The notes: generated by a model not told the origin, from the letters alone. A stretch of DNA of 64,000 bases from Clostridia bacterium (GCA_017436285.1 JAFSDL010000013.1:89075-153074); one strand, 5' to 3'. Numbered from the stretch's first letter, positions 51,686 through 60,700 are shown. Made by a program: numbers and translations.

Positions 51686-52534
51686 ATGAAAAAAGTTATT
51701 TCTTTGTTGTTGGTATTGGCTTGTTGCTTGTCGCTTTGTGCCTGTGGAGAAAAAAACGACACCACACAAAACGATACAGATAGCATATCAGATTCTATTG
51801 CTTCGGCATCTTTTCTTGACCTTGATTTGATGTATAATACTATCCAAACTAATCAAGCACAAGCAAAAATGCAGTATGACGGAAAAATGTTTAAGGTTAA
51901 AGTTACAGTTATGAATATAGGCACCAATAACTTTACTTACAGCTTTAAGAATTATAGAGGAGAAACAAAAAATTTCGATATTTTTATGCCAACAGAGGTT
52001 TTGGCTACTTTAAGCAACGGAAGTCACATAATTGTTTTTGGCGAATTAGTTCTAAATGGTAGTTCTGCAAATCTTCAAGACGCTATAGTGGTTGATGAAA
52101 GTAACATTGGTGAAAAAACATTTGATGAACAAACAATTAAAGCTGCAATTGAGAATTTTGACCCACACAACAGTAGTGGGAATATTGATTGGGGTGATGA
52201 TTCTTCCGCGTTTTTTATTGACAACAGATTGTATTTCGAAAAAATAACATCAGCAACCTTTTATACTGAAATGAGCGGAGAATGGAAAGGTAAATATTAT
52301 ACAGAGCGTAATACTGAATATCTTATTAATTTTACAAGCAACTCAACTGCAGAAGTTTCTAAAAATGGTGAAGAAGCTTCAGAATGGAATTATACTTTCA
52401 GCGGTGGAATGATAAAGTTCCCTAATAACTCCGCAATCAAACCACGAGAAGTTAGAAAAGTATCAGATAATGTAATTGTAATTTATGAATACACTACTGA
52501 TTACGTTCCTTATTGGATTTTATATAAAGAATAA
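51686..52534 (+). CDS. lipoprotein of unknown function
   Basis: A 282-residue lipoprotein. AGAAGGA lies 6 bases before ATG 51686 (an ATG at 51680 overlaps it). The signal peptide has a lipobox LSLCAC with the modified Cys at about residue 19, followed by GEKNDTTQNDTDS, so it is anchored to the outer face of the membrane. Residues about 40-140 could form an OB-like fold (MFKVKVTVMNIG, IVVFGELVLNGSSANLQDAIVV), as in small tRNA_anti-like domains; the C-terminal part (FYTEMSGEWKGKYYTERNTE) is unrecognised. A terminator follows at 52542. Confidence 0.75.
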   Translation: MKKVISLLLVLACCLSLCACGEKNDTTQNDTDSISDSIASASFLDLDLMYNTIQTNQAQAKMQYDGKMFKVKVTVMNIGTNNFTYSFKNYRGETKNFDIFMPTEVLATLSNGSHIIVFGELVLNGSSANLQDAIVVDESNIGEKTFDEQTIKAAIENFDPHNSSGNIDWGDDSSAFFIDNRLYFEKITSATFYTEMSGEWKGKYYTERNTEYLINFTSNSTAEVSKNGEEASEWNYTFSGGMIKFPNNSAIKPREVRKVSDNVIVIYEYTTDYVPYWILYKE

Positions 52535-52541
52535 TTACATA

Positions 52542-52573
52542 AAACAAGAGGCGGAATTTTCCGCCTCTTGTTT
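52542..52573 (+). terminator. rho-independent terminator
   Basis: AAACAAGAGGCGGAA and TTCCGCCTCTTGTTT form a perfect 15-bp stem. Confidence 0.85.
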
Positions 52574-52598
52574 CTTTGCTCTATATGACTTTTTCCCA

Positions 52599-52694
52599 AG
52601 GTATAGGCAAGCCTATACCTTACGGTTATATCATTAATCATCAAATCTATTTAAACCAATACACCCGTAAGGCACCGGCTTGCCTGTGCCTTAG
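52599..52694. repeat. REP-like module pair
   Basis: GGTATAGGCAAGCCTATACC (52600-52619) and CCCGTAAGGCACCGGCTTGC (52663-52682) are in the same order and spacing as at 3292-3384 and 57531-57626. No gene is visible in 52576-52897. Confidence 0.8.
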
Positions 52695-52717
52695 AAAGTG
52701 TAGATTTTTAGCCAATC

Positions 52718-52897
52718 AAGGCGGAGCCTTGTATGTAATCCGTCGCAGACGGAATGTAATCGCAACTTTAGTTGCGTATGTAATCATAATAAAATTATGT
52801 ATGTAATCAATGCGAAGGATTGCATACACCAAGGTGATGCCATACGCCTTCGGCGATTACATACACGCTGATGCGTGATTACATACCAATCCTTCGG
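52718..52897. repeat. array of GTATGTAATC 10-mers alternating with mini-hairpins
   Basis: Copies of GTATGTAATC lie at 52731, 52754 (one base shorter), 52777 and 52799, and inverted copies GATTACATAC at 52854 and 52877. The spacers fold: AAGGCGGAGCCTT, CCGTCGCAGACGG, GCAACTTTAGTTGC, ATAATAAAATTAT, CGCCTTCGGCG and ACGCTGATGCGT, each a short palindrome with a small loop. The array ends in CAATCCTTCGGATTG. Confidence 0.9.
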
Positions 52898-52904
52898 ATT
52901 GAAT

Positions 52905-52938
52905 AAAAAAGAGCTCTGCAAATGCAGAACTCTTTTTT
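52905..52938 (-). terminator. terminator beside the duplicated tRNA 3' end
   Basis: AAAAAAGAGCTCTGCA and TGCAGAACTCTTTTTT form a stem with T-runs on both sides, next to the copy of the tRNA-Pro 3' sequence. Confidence 0.75.
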
Positions 52939-52958
52939 GGTCTGAGTGAGAAGACTTG
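52936..52958 (-). repeat. partial copy of the tRNA-Pro 3' end (possible attachment-site remnant)
   Basis: On the plus strand, TTTTTGGTCTGAGTGAGAAG and ACTTGAA run identical to the end of tRNA-Pro (53088-53112), from the 3' CCA to the T-loop, about 155 bp away. The upstream part of the tRNA is not repeated. Confidence 0.7.
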
Positions 52959-53053
52959 AAGGGCTGTGCCCTTCACGCTCGCAGGCTCGCTAACCCGATT
53001 ATGTTCGGCTTCGCCGAGAGAAGTTCAAGTCTTCCTTTACTTTATTAAAACAA

Positions 53054-53090
53054 AAAAAGAACAGATAACCGATGGTTACCTGTTCTTTTT
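53054..53090 (-). terminator. rho-independent terminator of tRNA-Pro
   Basis: AAAAAGAACAGATAACC and GGTTACCTGTTCTTTTT form a stem directly after the tRNA 3' end on the minus strand. Confidence 0.8.
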
Positions 53091-53165
53091 GGTCTGAGTG
53101 AGAAGACTTGAACTTCCGGCCTCTTGACCCCCAGTCAAGCGCGCTACCAACTGCGCCACACCCAG
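53090..53165 (-). tRNA. tRNA-Pro (anticodon GGG)
   Basis: The 76-nt minus-strand gene begins CTGGGTGTGGCGCAGTTGG and ends CACTCAGACCA. The 7-bp acceptor stem CTGGGTG/CACTCAG (one G-T pair), the D-arm GCGCAGTTGGTAGCGC, the anticodon arm CTTGACTGGGGGTCAAG with anticodon GGG, and the T-arm GGAAGTTCAAGTCTTCT are all complete. CCA is encoded. It reads CCC and, with wobble, CCU codons. Confidence 0.95.
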
Positions 53166-53243
53166 ATAGCGAAAGATATAATATCATATCATTTCACATT
53201 TTGCAAGTGTTTTTTGAATATTTTTTAATTTATTTGTTTTTTA

Positions 53244-54581
53244 TTATTCAACAACCACATTACAGTCACTTATTCCATAATACCTGAAGCACTCAATTGC
53301 TTCCTTGGTTATCCTTTCACCGCAAACGAGAATGGGAACTGCGGGGGGGCAGCCCACCGTAACTGTTGCCAGAACTCTACCTTGGCATTGTGTTATGGGT
53401 AGCATTTTTGAGGGTGACAGGGCGGCTTCTCTCACAGTCATAACTTTTTCAGGTTCTGCGAATTTCGGCGGTGTTGTTTTTACGGGCTCTCTTTTGGGTA
53501 TTGATGATAAAGCTATTTCGATTTTTTCAAGCTCTTCCTCTGTTGTTTCGGGTGTTGGCATCAGAACAACATAATCAGGGTCAGAAAATTCGCAGAAAAT
53601 ATTGTTTTTAGAAAGAATATCTACAAGCTCTGTACCGGAATAGCCATAGTCCTTTGCAGAAAATGTCAGCTTCATCGGTTCATCACCGTAAAAAACGAAG
53701 CCCTTTTCTTCAAGCCTTGCCTTCATATCTGCAATTAAAGGTAAAAAAGAAATCAGCCTTTCTTTATAGCCTTCAAGATAAGAATTGCAGAAATCCAGGG
53801 ACTGCAAAATTAAATATGACGGACTTGTTGAGCCGAAAAGTGCCAAAGCATTTTTGATATCTTCTTTTGAAAAATCTGAAATTTTATCTGAAATATGAAG
53901 ATATGCTCCCCCTGTAACAACGGGCAGGGTTTTGTGAGCGGAATCGCAGCACAAATCCGCACCCGAATCCATAGGGTGCTGTGAATTTTCAAGAAATTTC
54001 AGATACGCTCCGTGAGCATTATCTGTAACTAAAAGAATTCCGTTTTTATGGCACACCTTTGAAAGACCTTCAATATCTGCAGTTTTTCCAAGATAATCGG
54101 GACTTGTAAGATACAAAGCAACGGGCTTTTCCTCTGTTGCTTCAAGAATTTTTTCAAATTTATCAGGGGTTATATTGCAGGAAAGATATGACTCATTTTC
54201 ATCAGGATAGAGCCACATTATATCAAAATCCAATAACGCAGCTGCACTTATAAAGGCTTTATGGGCATTTCTGCCTGCTGCAATAATCGGTTTTTTCCCT
54301 TGCTTTTTAGCATAAAGCGTAACAAGATACATCATAGCGCGGATGCACTGTGATGAGCCTTCGGTGGAATAATATGTGGGAAAGCCGAAAAGCTCAGAGG
54401 CATTTTTTTCGCTTTCTGCAATTATTCCCGTAGGGTGATATAAATCATCCGCACCCTCAAATTCAGTTATATCAAGATGCTCAAAGCCTAAAAAACCGGT
54501 GCCCTTGTGACCGGGCATATGCATACGCAAGGCATTGCCTTTGCAGTATTTTTCAACAAAATCACAAATTGGTGTGTTCAT
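53244..54581 (-). CDS. Orn/Lys/Arg decarboxylase-family PLP enzyme (YaaO-like)
   Basis: A 445-residue cytoplasmic PLP enzyme. It has MHMPGHKGT (about residues 19-27), DLYHPTGII, the cofactor His/Asp region TDNAHGAYL and the Schiff-base lysine in CDSAHKTLPVVTGGAYLH (about residue 223). The compact size lacks the N-terminal receiver-like wing of larger inducible decarboxylases, as in YaaO/SpeA of Firmicutes. The substrate among ornithine, lysine and arginine cannot be read. The second ATG (54581) has GGTGA at a good distance. It overlaps the scfB stop region, so it is probably co-expressed with the SCIFF maturase. Confidence 0.9.
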   Translation of the reverse strand: MNTPICDFVEKYCKGNALRMHMPGHKGTGFLGFEHLDITEFEGADDLYHPTGIIAESEKNASELFGFPTYYSTEGSSQCIRAMMYLVTLYAKKQGKKPIIAAGRNAHKAFISAAALLDFDIMWLYPDENESYLSCNITPDKFEKILEATEEKPVALYLTSPDYLGKTADIEGLSKVCHKNGILLVTDNAHGAYLKFLENSQHPMDSGADLCCDSAHKTLPVVTGGAYLHISDKISDFSKEDIKNALALFGSTSPSYLILQSLDFCNSYLEGYKERLISFLPLIADMKARLEEKGFVFYGDEPMKLTFSAKDYGYSGTELVDILSKNNIFCEFSDPDYVVLMPTPETTEEELEKIEIALSSIPKREPVKTTPPKFAEPEKVMTVREAALSPSKMLPITQCQGRVLATVTVGCPPAVPILVCGERITKEAIECFRYYGISDCNVVVE

Positions 54582-54583
54582 AA

Positions 54584-55963
54584 TCATTCACCAAGGGCTC
54601 TTGCAATTGCAACCATTATTGCGCATTCCATACGCTTGCGGAAAAGCTTGCAACCGCTTTCATATACACCTGTAACAGAGCCTGTTGCGTGGTAAGCATT
54701 TGCGGCGCAACCGCCTGAGCAATAAAGTCTTGCCCAGCAATCCTTGCATTCAGGGTGAGCATAAACATTGCAGGAGGCAAACTCGCTTTGTATTTCGTGG
54801 TTTGTAACACCATCCCACACATTACCTAATTTGAATTTCTCATCACCTACAAACTGATGGCAGGGGTATAAATCACCCCAGGGGGTAACTGCCATATATT
54901 CCGTTCCGCTTCCGCAGCCTGAAATGCGTTTATAAATACAAGGACCGCCCGTAAGGTCAATCATATAGTGATAGAAGGTGAAGGGCTTGCCCTCCTTATC
55001 TCTTTTGAGCATTAAATCCGCAAGGTCTTCATACTGCTTCATTACTATTTCTAAATCATCTTCTGTAAGCTCTGCAGGGTCACCGGGAGCACAAACAACG
55101 GGCTCCATACTCAATTCGCTGAAGCCTAAATCAAGCATCTGCTGAATGTCCTTAAGAAAATCGGGATTCTGATGGGTGAAGGTTCCGCGCATATAATAGT
55201 TTTTACCGTTTCTTGCTTCAACAAATTTTTGGAATTTGGGAACAATTTTATCCCAGCTTCCGTTACCTGCATAGTCAACTCTGTAGCGGTCGTGGATTTC
55301 CTTTCTTCCGTCAAGGCTGAGAACCACATTACTGCATTCCTTGTTTGCGAATTCAATAACATCATCGTCAACAAGCACCCCGTTTGTAGTAAGGGTGAAG
55401 CGGAAGTTTTTGTTATGCTCTTTTTCTATGCTTCTTGCATACGCAACCAGGTCCTTAACAACCCCGAAATTCATAAGAGGCTCGCCACCGAAAAAGTCAA
55501 CCTCAAGATTATGGCGGGTGCCTGAATTTTCAATAAGAAAATCAAGAGCGCGCTTGCCAACCTCAAGGCTCATAACATCTCTTTCGCCATTATATTTTCC
55601 CTGACTTGCAAAGCAATAGGCACAGTTAAGGTTGCAGGTGTGGGCAATGTGAAGGCAAAGAGCCTTTACCACGCCTGCAGTTTTCTGCTTGAGTGTTCCT
55701 GCCATAGCCTCAAAGGTATCGGGCGCGAAAAGCTTACCGGAATTTTTCAATTCTTCAACCTGAGCGTAGCACTCAGCAATATCTGATTCGGTAATATCTT
55801 CGTGGTCGGCATATTTTTCTTCAATAGCCTTCAATACATCTTCCTTGGTGGTGCTTTCAAACAATGCAATAATGTCATAGGCCACTTCATCCACAACGTG
55901 AACTGCACCTGAGCAGACATCAAGAACAATGTTATAGCCACCCTGCTTGTACTGATGAATCAT
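54584..55963 (-). CDS. scfB: SCIFF radical SAM peptide maturase (thioether-forming)
   Basis: A 459-residue radical SAM enzyme with SPASM domain. It installs Cys-to-alpha-carbon thioether links in the SCIFF peptide encoded upstream. The N-terminal recognition domain (about 1-90) precedes CNLNCAYC (about residues 112-119), the 4Fe-4S cluster motif. FFGGEPLMNF and TLTTNGVLVDDDVIEF follow. The SPASM region has GCGSGTEYMAVTPWGDLYPC, CKDCWARLYCSGGC and ESGCKLF. The order matches CteB/ScfB. GGGG precedes the ATG, and the scfA gene lies 63 bp upstream beyond a terminator. Confidence 0.95.
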   Translation of the reverse strand: MIHQYKQGGYNIVLDVCSGAVHVVDEVAYDIIALFESTTKEDVLKAIEEKYADHEDITESDIAECYAQVEELKNSGKLFAPDTFEAMAGTLKQKTAGVVKALCLHIAHTCNLNCAYCFASQGKYNGERDVMSLEVGKRALDFLIENSGTRHNLEVDFFGGEPLMNFGVVKDLVAYARSIEKEHNKNFRFTLTTNGVLVDDDVIEFANKECSNVVLSLDGRKEIHDRYRVDYAGNGSWDKIVPKFQKFVEARNGKNYYMRGTFTHQNPDFLKDIQQMLDLGFSELSMEPVVCAPGDPAELTEDDLEIVMKQYEDLADLMLKRDKEGKPFTFYHYMIDLTGGPCIYKRISGCGSGTEYMAVTPWGDLYPCHQFVGDEKFKLGNVWDGVTNHEIQSEFASCNVYAHPECKDCWARLYCSGGCAANAYHATGSVTGVYESGCKLFRKRMECAIMVAIARALGE

Positions 55964-55981
55964 AATCGTTACCCCTTCACG

Positions 55982-56009
55982 AAAAAAGCCACCGTTTCCG
56001 GCGGCTTTT
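55982..56009 (-). terminator. terminator between scfA and scfB
   Basis: AAAAAAGCCACCG and CGGCGGCTTTTC form a short strong stem between the peptide gene and the maturase gene. It should lower scfB expression relative to scfA. Confidence 0.75.
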
Positions 56010-56026
56010 CGTTTTTTGAAAATTAA

Positions 56027-56179
56027 TTATTTGCTTTCCTTAACGCTTTCGCATTCCTGGTTAGCAATACCGCAGCTTGTTTTGCAAGCAGACTGGCAAG
56101 ATGTCTGGCATTCGCCACAACCACCGTTTTTAGCGCTTTCACACAAATTGCGTGTTTCAATTGTTTTAATGTGTTCCAT
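56027..56179 (-). CDS. scfA: SCIFF-type ribosomally made peptide precursor (ScfA)
   Basis: A 50-residue precursor, too short to be listed among long reading frames. It starts MEHIKTIETRNL and has the hallmark core GGCGECQTSCQSACKTSCG followed by IANQEC, nearly identical to SCIFF (six cysteines in forty-five residues) peptides in Clostridia. Here there are seven cysteines (residues 13, 21, 24, 28, 32, 36 and 43), the extra one at residue 13 in the leader. GGAGG lies 8 bases before the ATG. It is the substrate of the scfB product. A perfect promoter sits upstream. Confidence 0.95.
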   Translation of the reverse strand: MEHIKTIETRNLCESAKNGGCGECQTSCQSACKTSCGIANQECESVKESK

Positions 56180-56218
56180 AATAGCGTCCTCCACATAATT
56201 ATTATAATTTACCCTAAT

Positions 56219-56247
56219 AGTTTAACACAGAGGTTTTTATATGTCAA
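56219..56247 (-). promoter_or_regulatory. sigma-A promoter of scfA-scfB
   Basis: TTGACA (56242-56247), a 17-bp spacer and TAAACT (56219-56224) on the minus strand. Confidence 0.8.
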
Positions 56248-56340
56248 TTGAATTTTAGGTTAATATATTCTAAATTTTTTGAATATACCATATTAGACCT
56301 CAATATCAGACCTTGATTAAAAAACTCAGGAGACATAACA

Positions 56341-57369
56341 ATGACAGAAATAACAAGCTTCTCACCCCTGACCCTGACATCAATAGCCCTTACTCTTGCG
56401 GTGGTTTTTGTGAATGGCTTAACGGATGCTCCCAATGCCATTTCCACCGTAACTGTTACAAGATGTATGAAGCTGAAGCCCGCCCTCATAATGTCTGCAA
56501 TATTCAATTTTCTCGGTGTTGCGGTTATGAGTGCTGTTAATAATTCGGTTACTGTAACAGTTGCTAATATAGTGGATTTCGGAAGCGACACATATTCTGC
56601 TTCTGTTGCCCTTTCTGCCGCACTTTTCAGTATTGTTTTATGGGCGGTGCTTGCCTGGTATTTCGGAATACCGACAAGCGAAAGCCACGCCCTTATTGCA
56701 GGGCTTTCAGGCAGTGCAATTGCAATTAACGGGGGATTTTCGGGAATAAACGGGGGAGAGTGGCTCAAAGCGGTTAAGGGTCTTTTTACCTCCTGCTTAT
56801 TAGGGCTTGTTGCGGGATTTGTTATCTGCAAGCTGATAATTACACTTTTCAGAAATATAAAAAGAAAAAATGCAGAAAGCATTTTCAGACTCGGACAGAT
56901 TTTTGCCGCCGCAGGAATGAGCTTTATGCACGGTGCTCAGGACGGACAGAAATTTATTGCAGTTTTAATGCTTTGTATGAGCTTTTCGGGAGCTAATCAG
57001 AATGATAATTTTCAATCTGATTGGCGAATTATTTTTCTTTGCTCGGTCGTTATGGCTTTGGGTACAATGTGTGGCGGCAAAAAAATCATAAAATCCGTTG
57101 GAATGGATATGGTAAGGCTCGAAAAATATCAGGGCTTTTCTGCCGACCTTTCGGCATCCTTATCTCTTTTGCTCAGCACAACCTCGGGCTTCCCTGTTTC
57201 CACCACCCACGCCAAAACCACCGCAATGATGGGGGCAGGTAGTGCCAAAAATATAAAATCCCTGAATCCGTCAGTTATAAGGGAAATCGGATTGACGTGG
57301 ATACTTACTTTCCCGGGTTGTGGAATTATAGGGTTTGTTATAACTAAAATATTTCTCAAAATATTTTAG
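56341..57369 (+). CDS. PiT-family inorganic phosphate transporter
   Basis: A 342-residue membrane protein with about nine to ten helices. It carries the duplicated PiT signature: VVFVNGLTDAPNAISTVTVT near the N-terminus (about residues 22-41) and SGFPVSTTHAKTTAMMGAG near the C-terminus (about 290-308). It also has GIPTSESHALIAGLSG. It imports phosphate (or metal-phosphate) with a cation. CAGGAGA lies before the ATG. No PhoU-like DUF47 partner gene is adjacent, although many PiT genes have one. Confidence 0.93.
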   Translation: MTEITSFSPLTLTSIALTLAVVFVNGLTDAPNAISTVTVTRCMKLKPALIMSAIFNFLGVAVMSAVNNSVTVTVANIVDFGSDTYSASVALSAALFSIVLWAVLAWYFGIPTSESHALIAGLSGSAIAINGGFSGINGGEWLKAVKGLFTSCLLGLVAGFVICKLIITLFRNIKRKNAESIFRLGQIFAAAGMSFMHGAQDGQKFIAVLMLCMSFSGANQNDNFQSDWRIIFLCSVVMALGTMCGGKKIIKSVGMDMVRLEKYQGFSADLSASLSLLLSTTSGFPVSTTHAKTTAMMGAGSAKNIKSLNPSVIREIGLTWILTFPGCGIIGFVITKIFLKIF

Positions 57370-57379
57370 TTACGTTAGG

Positions 57380-57715
57380 AGTGAGGAATTAGGAGTGAGG
57401 AATTAGGAGTGAGGAGTGAGGAATGTCGGGACCTGCGGTCGGCATTGTAAAAGTGGAAAATTGAAAGTGGAAAGTTGAAAGTTTTGGGTCTGCGACGCAA
57501 TTATAAAAATGTACTATCATAATTTATTCTGTGGTATAGGCAAGCCTATACCTTACGATTACGACTCTATCAGATATTCTTACTTAGACCATAGCACCCG
57601 TAAGGCACTGGCTTGCCTGTGCCACATAACATAGTAAAAGTGCTGCGAAGCTTATAATGTTTGGAAGCGAAGCTTCCCCAACACTCCTAACTCCTCATTT
57701 CTCACTCCTAACTAA
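57380..57715. repeat. composite intergenic repeat with terminal inverted repeats
   Basis: No gene is visible. TAGGAGTGAGGAATTAGGAG (near 57376-57400) is inverted at 57685-57714 (CACTCCTAACTCCTCATTTC). Inside are GGTCTGCGACGCAATTATAA (57487-57506), GGTATAGGCAAGCCTATACC (57533-57552), CCCGTAAGGCACTGGCTTGC (57597-57616) and TTTGGAAGCGAAGCTTCCCC (57660-57679). The first three repeat the order at 3247-3384. Confidence 0.85.
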
Positions 57716-57746
57716 ACAAGGCACCGCAGTTGCGATGCCTTGGTTT

Positions 57747-60700
57747 TTAATAATTTTTACCCCAATTTTTTCTGTTATAGAACTTTTTATCGTGGAGATT
57801 TTTTAACTTTCTTTCTTTCTTGTACTGTTTCTTCTCTTTACGTGTCATTTTGAATCTGAATTTTCTTTCTTTGACTTCCTCGCAAAGAGGTGTTGCAAGA
57901 CCACCGAGAGAGCCCTTAACCTCAGTTGCAGAAAGAATAACAATATCCTTATCTTTGGGAAGAGTAATTTCTGTTTCGCCGTTCAACTCAATTTCAACTG
58001 CGAAGAAATACATTGATTTTGCGGTAACATCTGAAAAATCCTTGTGACAATGAGTGAATTCATAAGCCACCTTGCAATCCTTGATTCTTGCAGTTTCCTT
58101 GAAATCATACATATCCCAACGGGCAGGACGCTCAAAAGCATCGGGAATGAATTTCTCAACTGCCTTTTTGCCGATTTTGAATTTTACTTTTTTATCGCCA
58201 TCAATAGAATTGCAAAGAAGAACGAGCTTTGTTGCATTGTTGCTTACAGTAAGCTTCTGTCCCTTGCAGATAATTGCATTTTTGCCAGTCCTTTTTATTT
58301 CAAAATCAACGCCACCCATAGTGATATTGTCGGGTGTGATTTCGTAGGGAATAGTGTATTTAAAATCACCTAATTTTCCCTGCTTTGTAACTAATTGCTT
58401 GTTGGGCTTCAAATCAACGGGAGTCGAAATTGCTTTTTCTCCCTTTACCGCGCTGTTTTTAAGAGTAAGTGCAAAGGATTTTATTTCATAGGGCTTGAAA
58501 TCTGCAACAAGCTTTCCGTCAACAACTCTTGCTTCACAGATATGCTCTTCACTTGCATAAACCTCTCGTGCACTTTCAATACCGTTACCTAATGTGAGAG
58601 TGAAGCCCTCAACATTTTTCTTTGTGCCTTCACCGAGGCGGACAATAATTTCGTCGCTTTCCTCAGCTTTTTTCATAGCGCGGATGATGATATCGTTTGT
58701 TGAAACGCTACCGAAGGAATAATCTGTGCCGAGAGCACCATCGTGTTTGTCACAAGCCACTGCACACATAGGCTGAGTGAAGAGCCTTGCCTGAAGCTGA
58801 GTATCTGCTCCAACCTTGCCCTCGTGACTGAAAATAGCAAAGGAATATCTGTTGAGACCTAAATCCATCATAGACTGCATTGAGTCTATGCGGTAATTGT
58901 ATTTGGGTGTGTGAACAACTGTAAGGCGCAGGGTGTTGTTGTCAAACTTGTCCCAGCCGTATTTACATTCACTGATAACAGAAACACCGAATTCGCCACT
59001 CTTATCTGTAATATCTGCCCATTTCTGTGCAGGTACTTCATAGAGCTGTTTTGTCATATTACCGCGTTCAATTGCACCAAGTCCAAGGTCATAAAGTGCT
59101 TTTTCGTTGTCTGCAGTAAATGAGAAAACATTTTTAGCCATTGTCTGAAGGGAGTGCCACTCAATTTCTGAGTAAACCTCAACTGCTTCGCCACCGTCAG
59201 TAAGGGCAATTATATTTGTAAATGTGCTTCTGTCGTCCTTTTGAGTTACCTTATAGGCCACTCTTGCAGGGCCATTTTCAAGCTCTTCTATTTTTACAAG
59301 AGTGGGCTTTCTGTCAGGCTTTTTATTTGCCTCGTCAAAATTCATTTCCCAAGCGGGCCAATCCCAAGAGCCTGTGTAGTTGAAAAGACCGATTTCAACA
59401 GGTGCTTTAAGAAGCTCTTTGTTGTTAAGTGTTTTGTCAAGAATTGAGCAAATATCACCATTGTTGTTGAGCTTTACAATGTATTTACCGTTTTCAAGAG
59501 TGTTGTTACCAATTGAAACTGTGCCTTCAACACTGCAAGGCGAATTGCTTTCGCGAATATCATAAACCTTTGTGCCAAGGCTTTTCACATCTGCAATAAA
59601 TGTGATTTCGGTTTTATTATTAGAAAGCTTTTTGCTTTGGCATTTTATTTCGTTTTCACCGTCAAAAACCTTAACATAATCACTATTGATATTATCAAGG
59701 CGGACTGTTACCGCACCGTGTCTGTCTGCTTCAATGGGGTTATAAACAGTAACAGGTGTGCCCTTGCAGGCGTTTGTATCCATAAGCCTCGCAACAGAGG
59801 AAAGTGCGCCATCAATTTCACTTTGGAACTGATTTGTTGAAACATAAAGGTCGTTCCAGGAGCGTTTATAAACTCGCTGACAGGAGGTGCCGGGCATATC
59901 ATCGTGGAAATGGTGGGAAAGAACTCTTTTCCAGGAACGTGTAAGGCTTTCACGGTTATAGTCATAAGTGCCTAAGTATTCGCCAATAACAGAGCTGCGT
60001 TCTGCTATATCTGCAAGGTCCTCTGCCCTTCTGTTCCAGCGCTTGCTCATAACCCTTGAGGTGTAGCCACCGATAGCGTGCTCGCTCATAACAAGCTCAT
60101 TTTCCCACACAGGCAATTTCTCTTTCTGCTCAGGGGTAAGCTGTTCATCAATATCTCTGTAATATTGGTCTGCGGCTGCGGCAATAACCTTAATATCACT
60201 TTCGTTGTTTTTGTTGATTTCCTGCTCAACAAAGGCTACGGATTTTTCCTTGGGTGCACCGCCTCGGTCACCAACACCGTGAAAAACAGTTGTCCAAGGG
60301 AAATCATATTGCTCATTTTCCTTGAATTTTTCTTCAATGAAATCCCAGTCACGAAGCTTGTCAAGTGCCTTACTGTAGGAGCCTAATTTCAGGGTTGAAT
60401 AAATCTCGTTACCGTCAACACCGCGCCATCTGCCTGTGTCAAAGGGAACACCGAAGGCACCGCCCCAGCTTAATTTCTGTGTGGTAAAGCCCTTGAGGTT
60501 CGCGTGGTGCATAACAGAAGGCAAAGCCCAACCAAAGCCGAAGCAATCAGGCAGATAAATGTCACAGGAGGTCTTCCCGAATTTGTTGCGGAAATAGGAA
60601 TTACCTATGAGAATGTTTCTGAAAAGCGCCTCGGGCGAGGGTACATTAACATCACCGTTTTCAAAGGCAGAGCCACAAACATTCCAACGACCCTGCTTGA

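Noticed and set aside
52576-52806. 76-codon frame across repeats at 52599-52806
   Set aside because: It crosses the REP-like module and the 10-mer array and has no ribosome site.
52718-52897. CRISPR array
   Set aside because: Repeat unit is only 10 bases, spacers are self-complementary and of 11-20 bases, some copies are inverted and no cas gene is near.
52999-53187. 62-codon frame over the tRNA-Pro gene
   Set aside because: It translates the tRNA itself, which folds completely.
57820-58047. 75-codon plus-strand frame inside the GH38 gene
   Set aside because: Antisense shadow of a well-conserved coding sequence.
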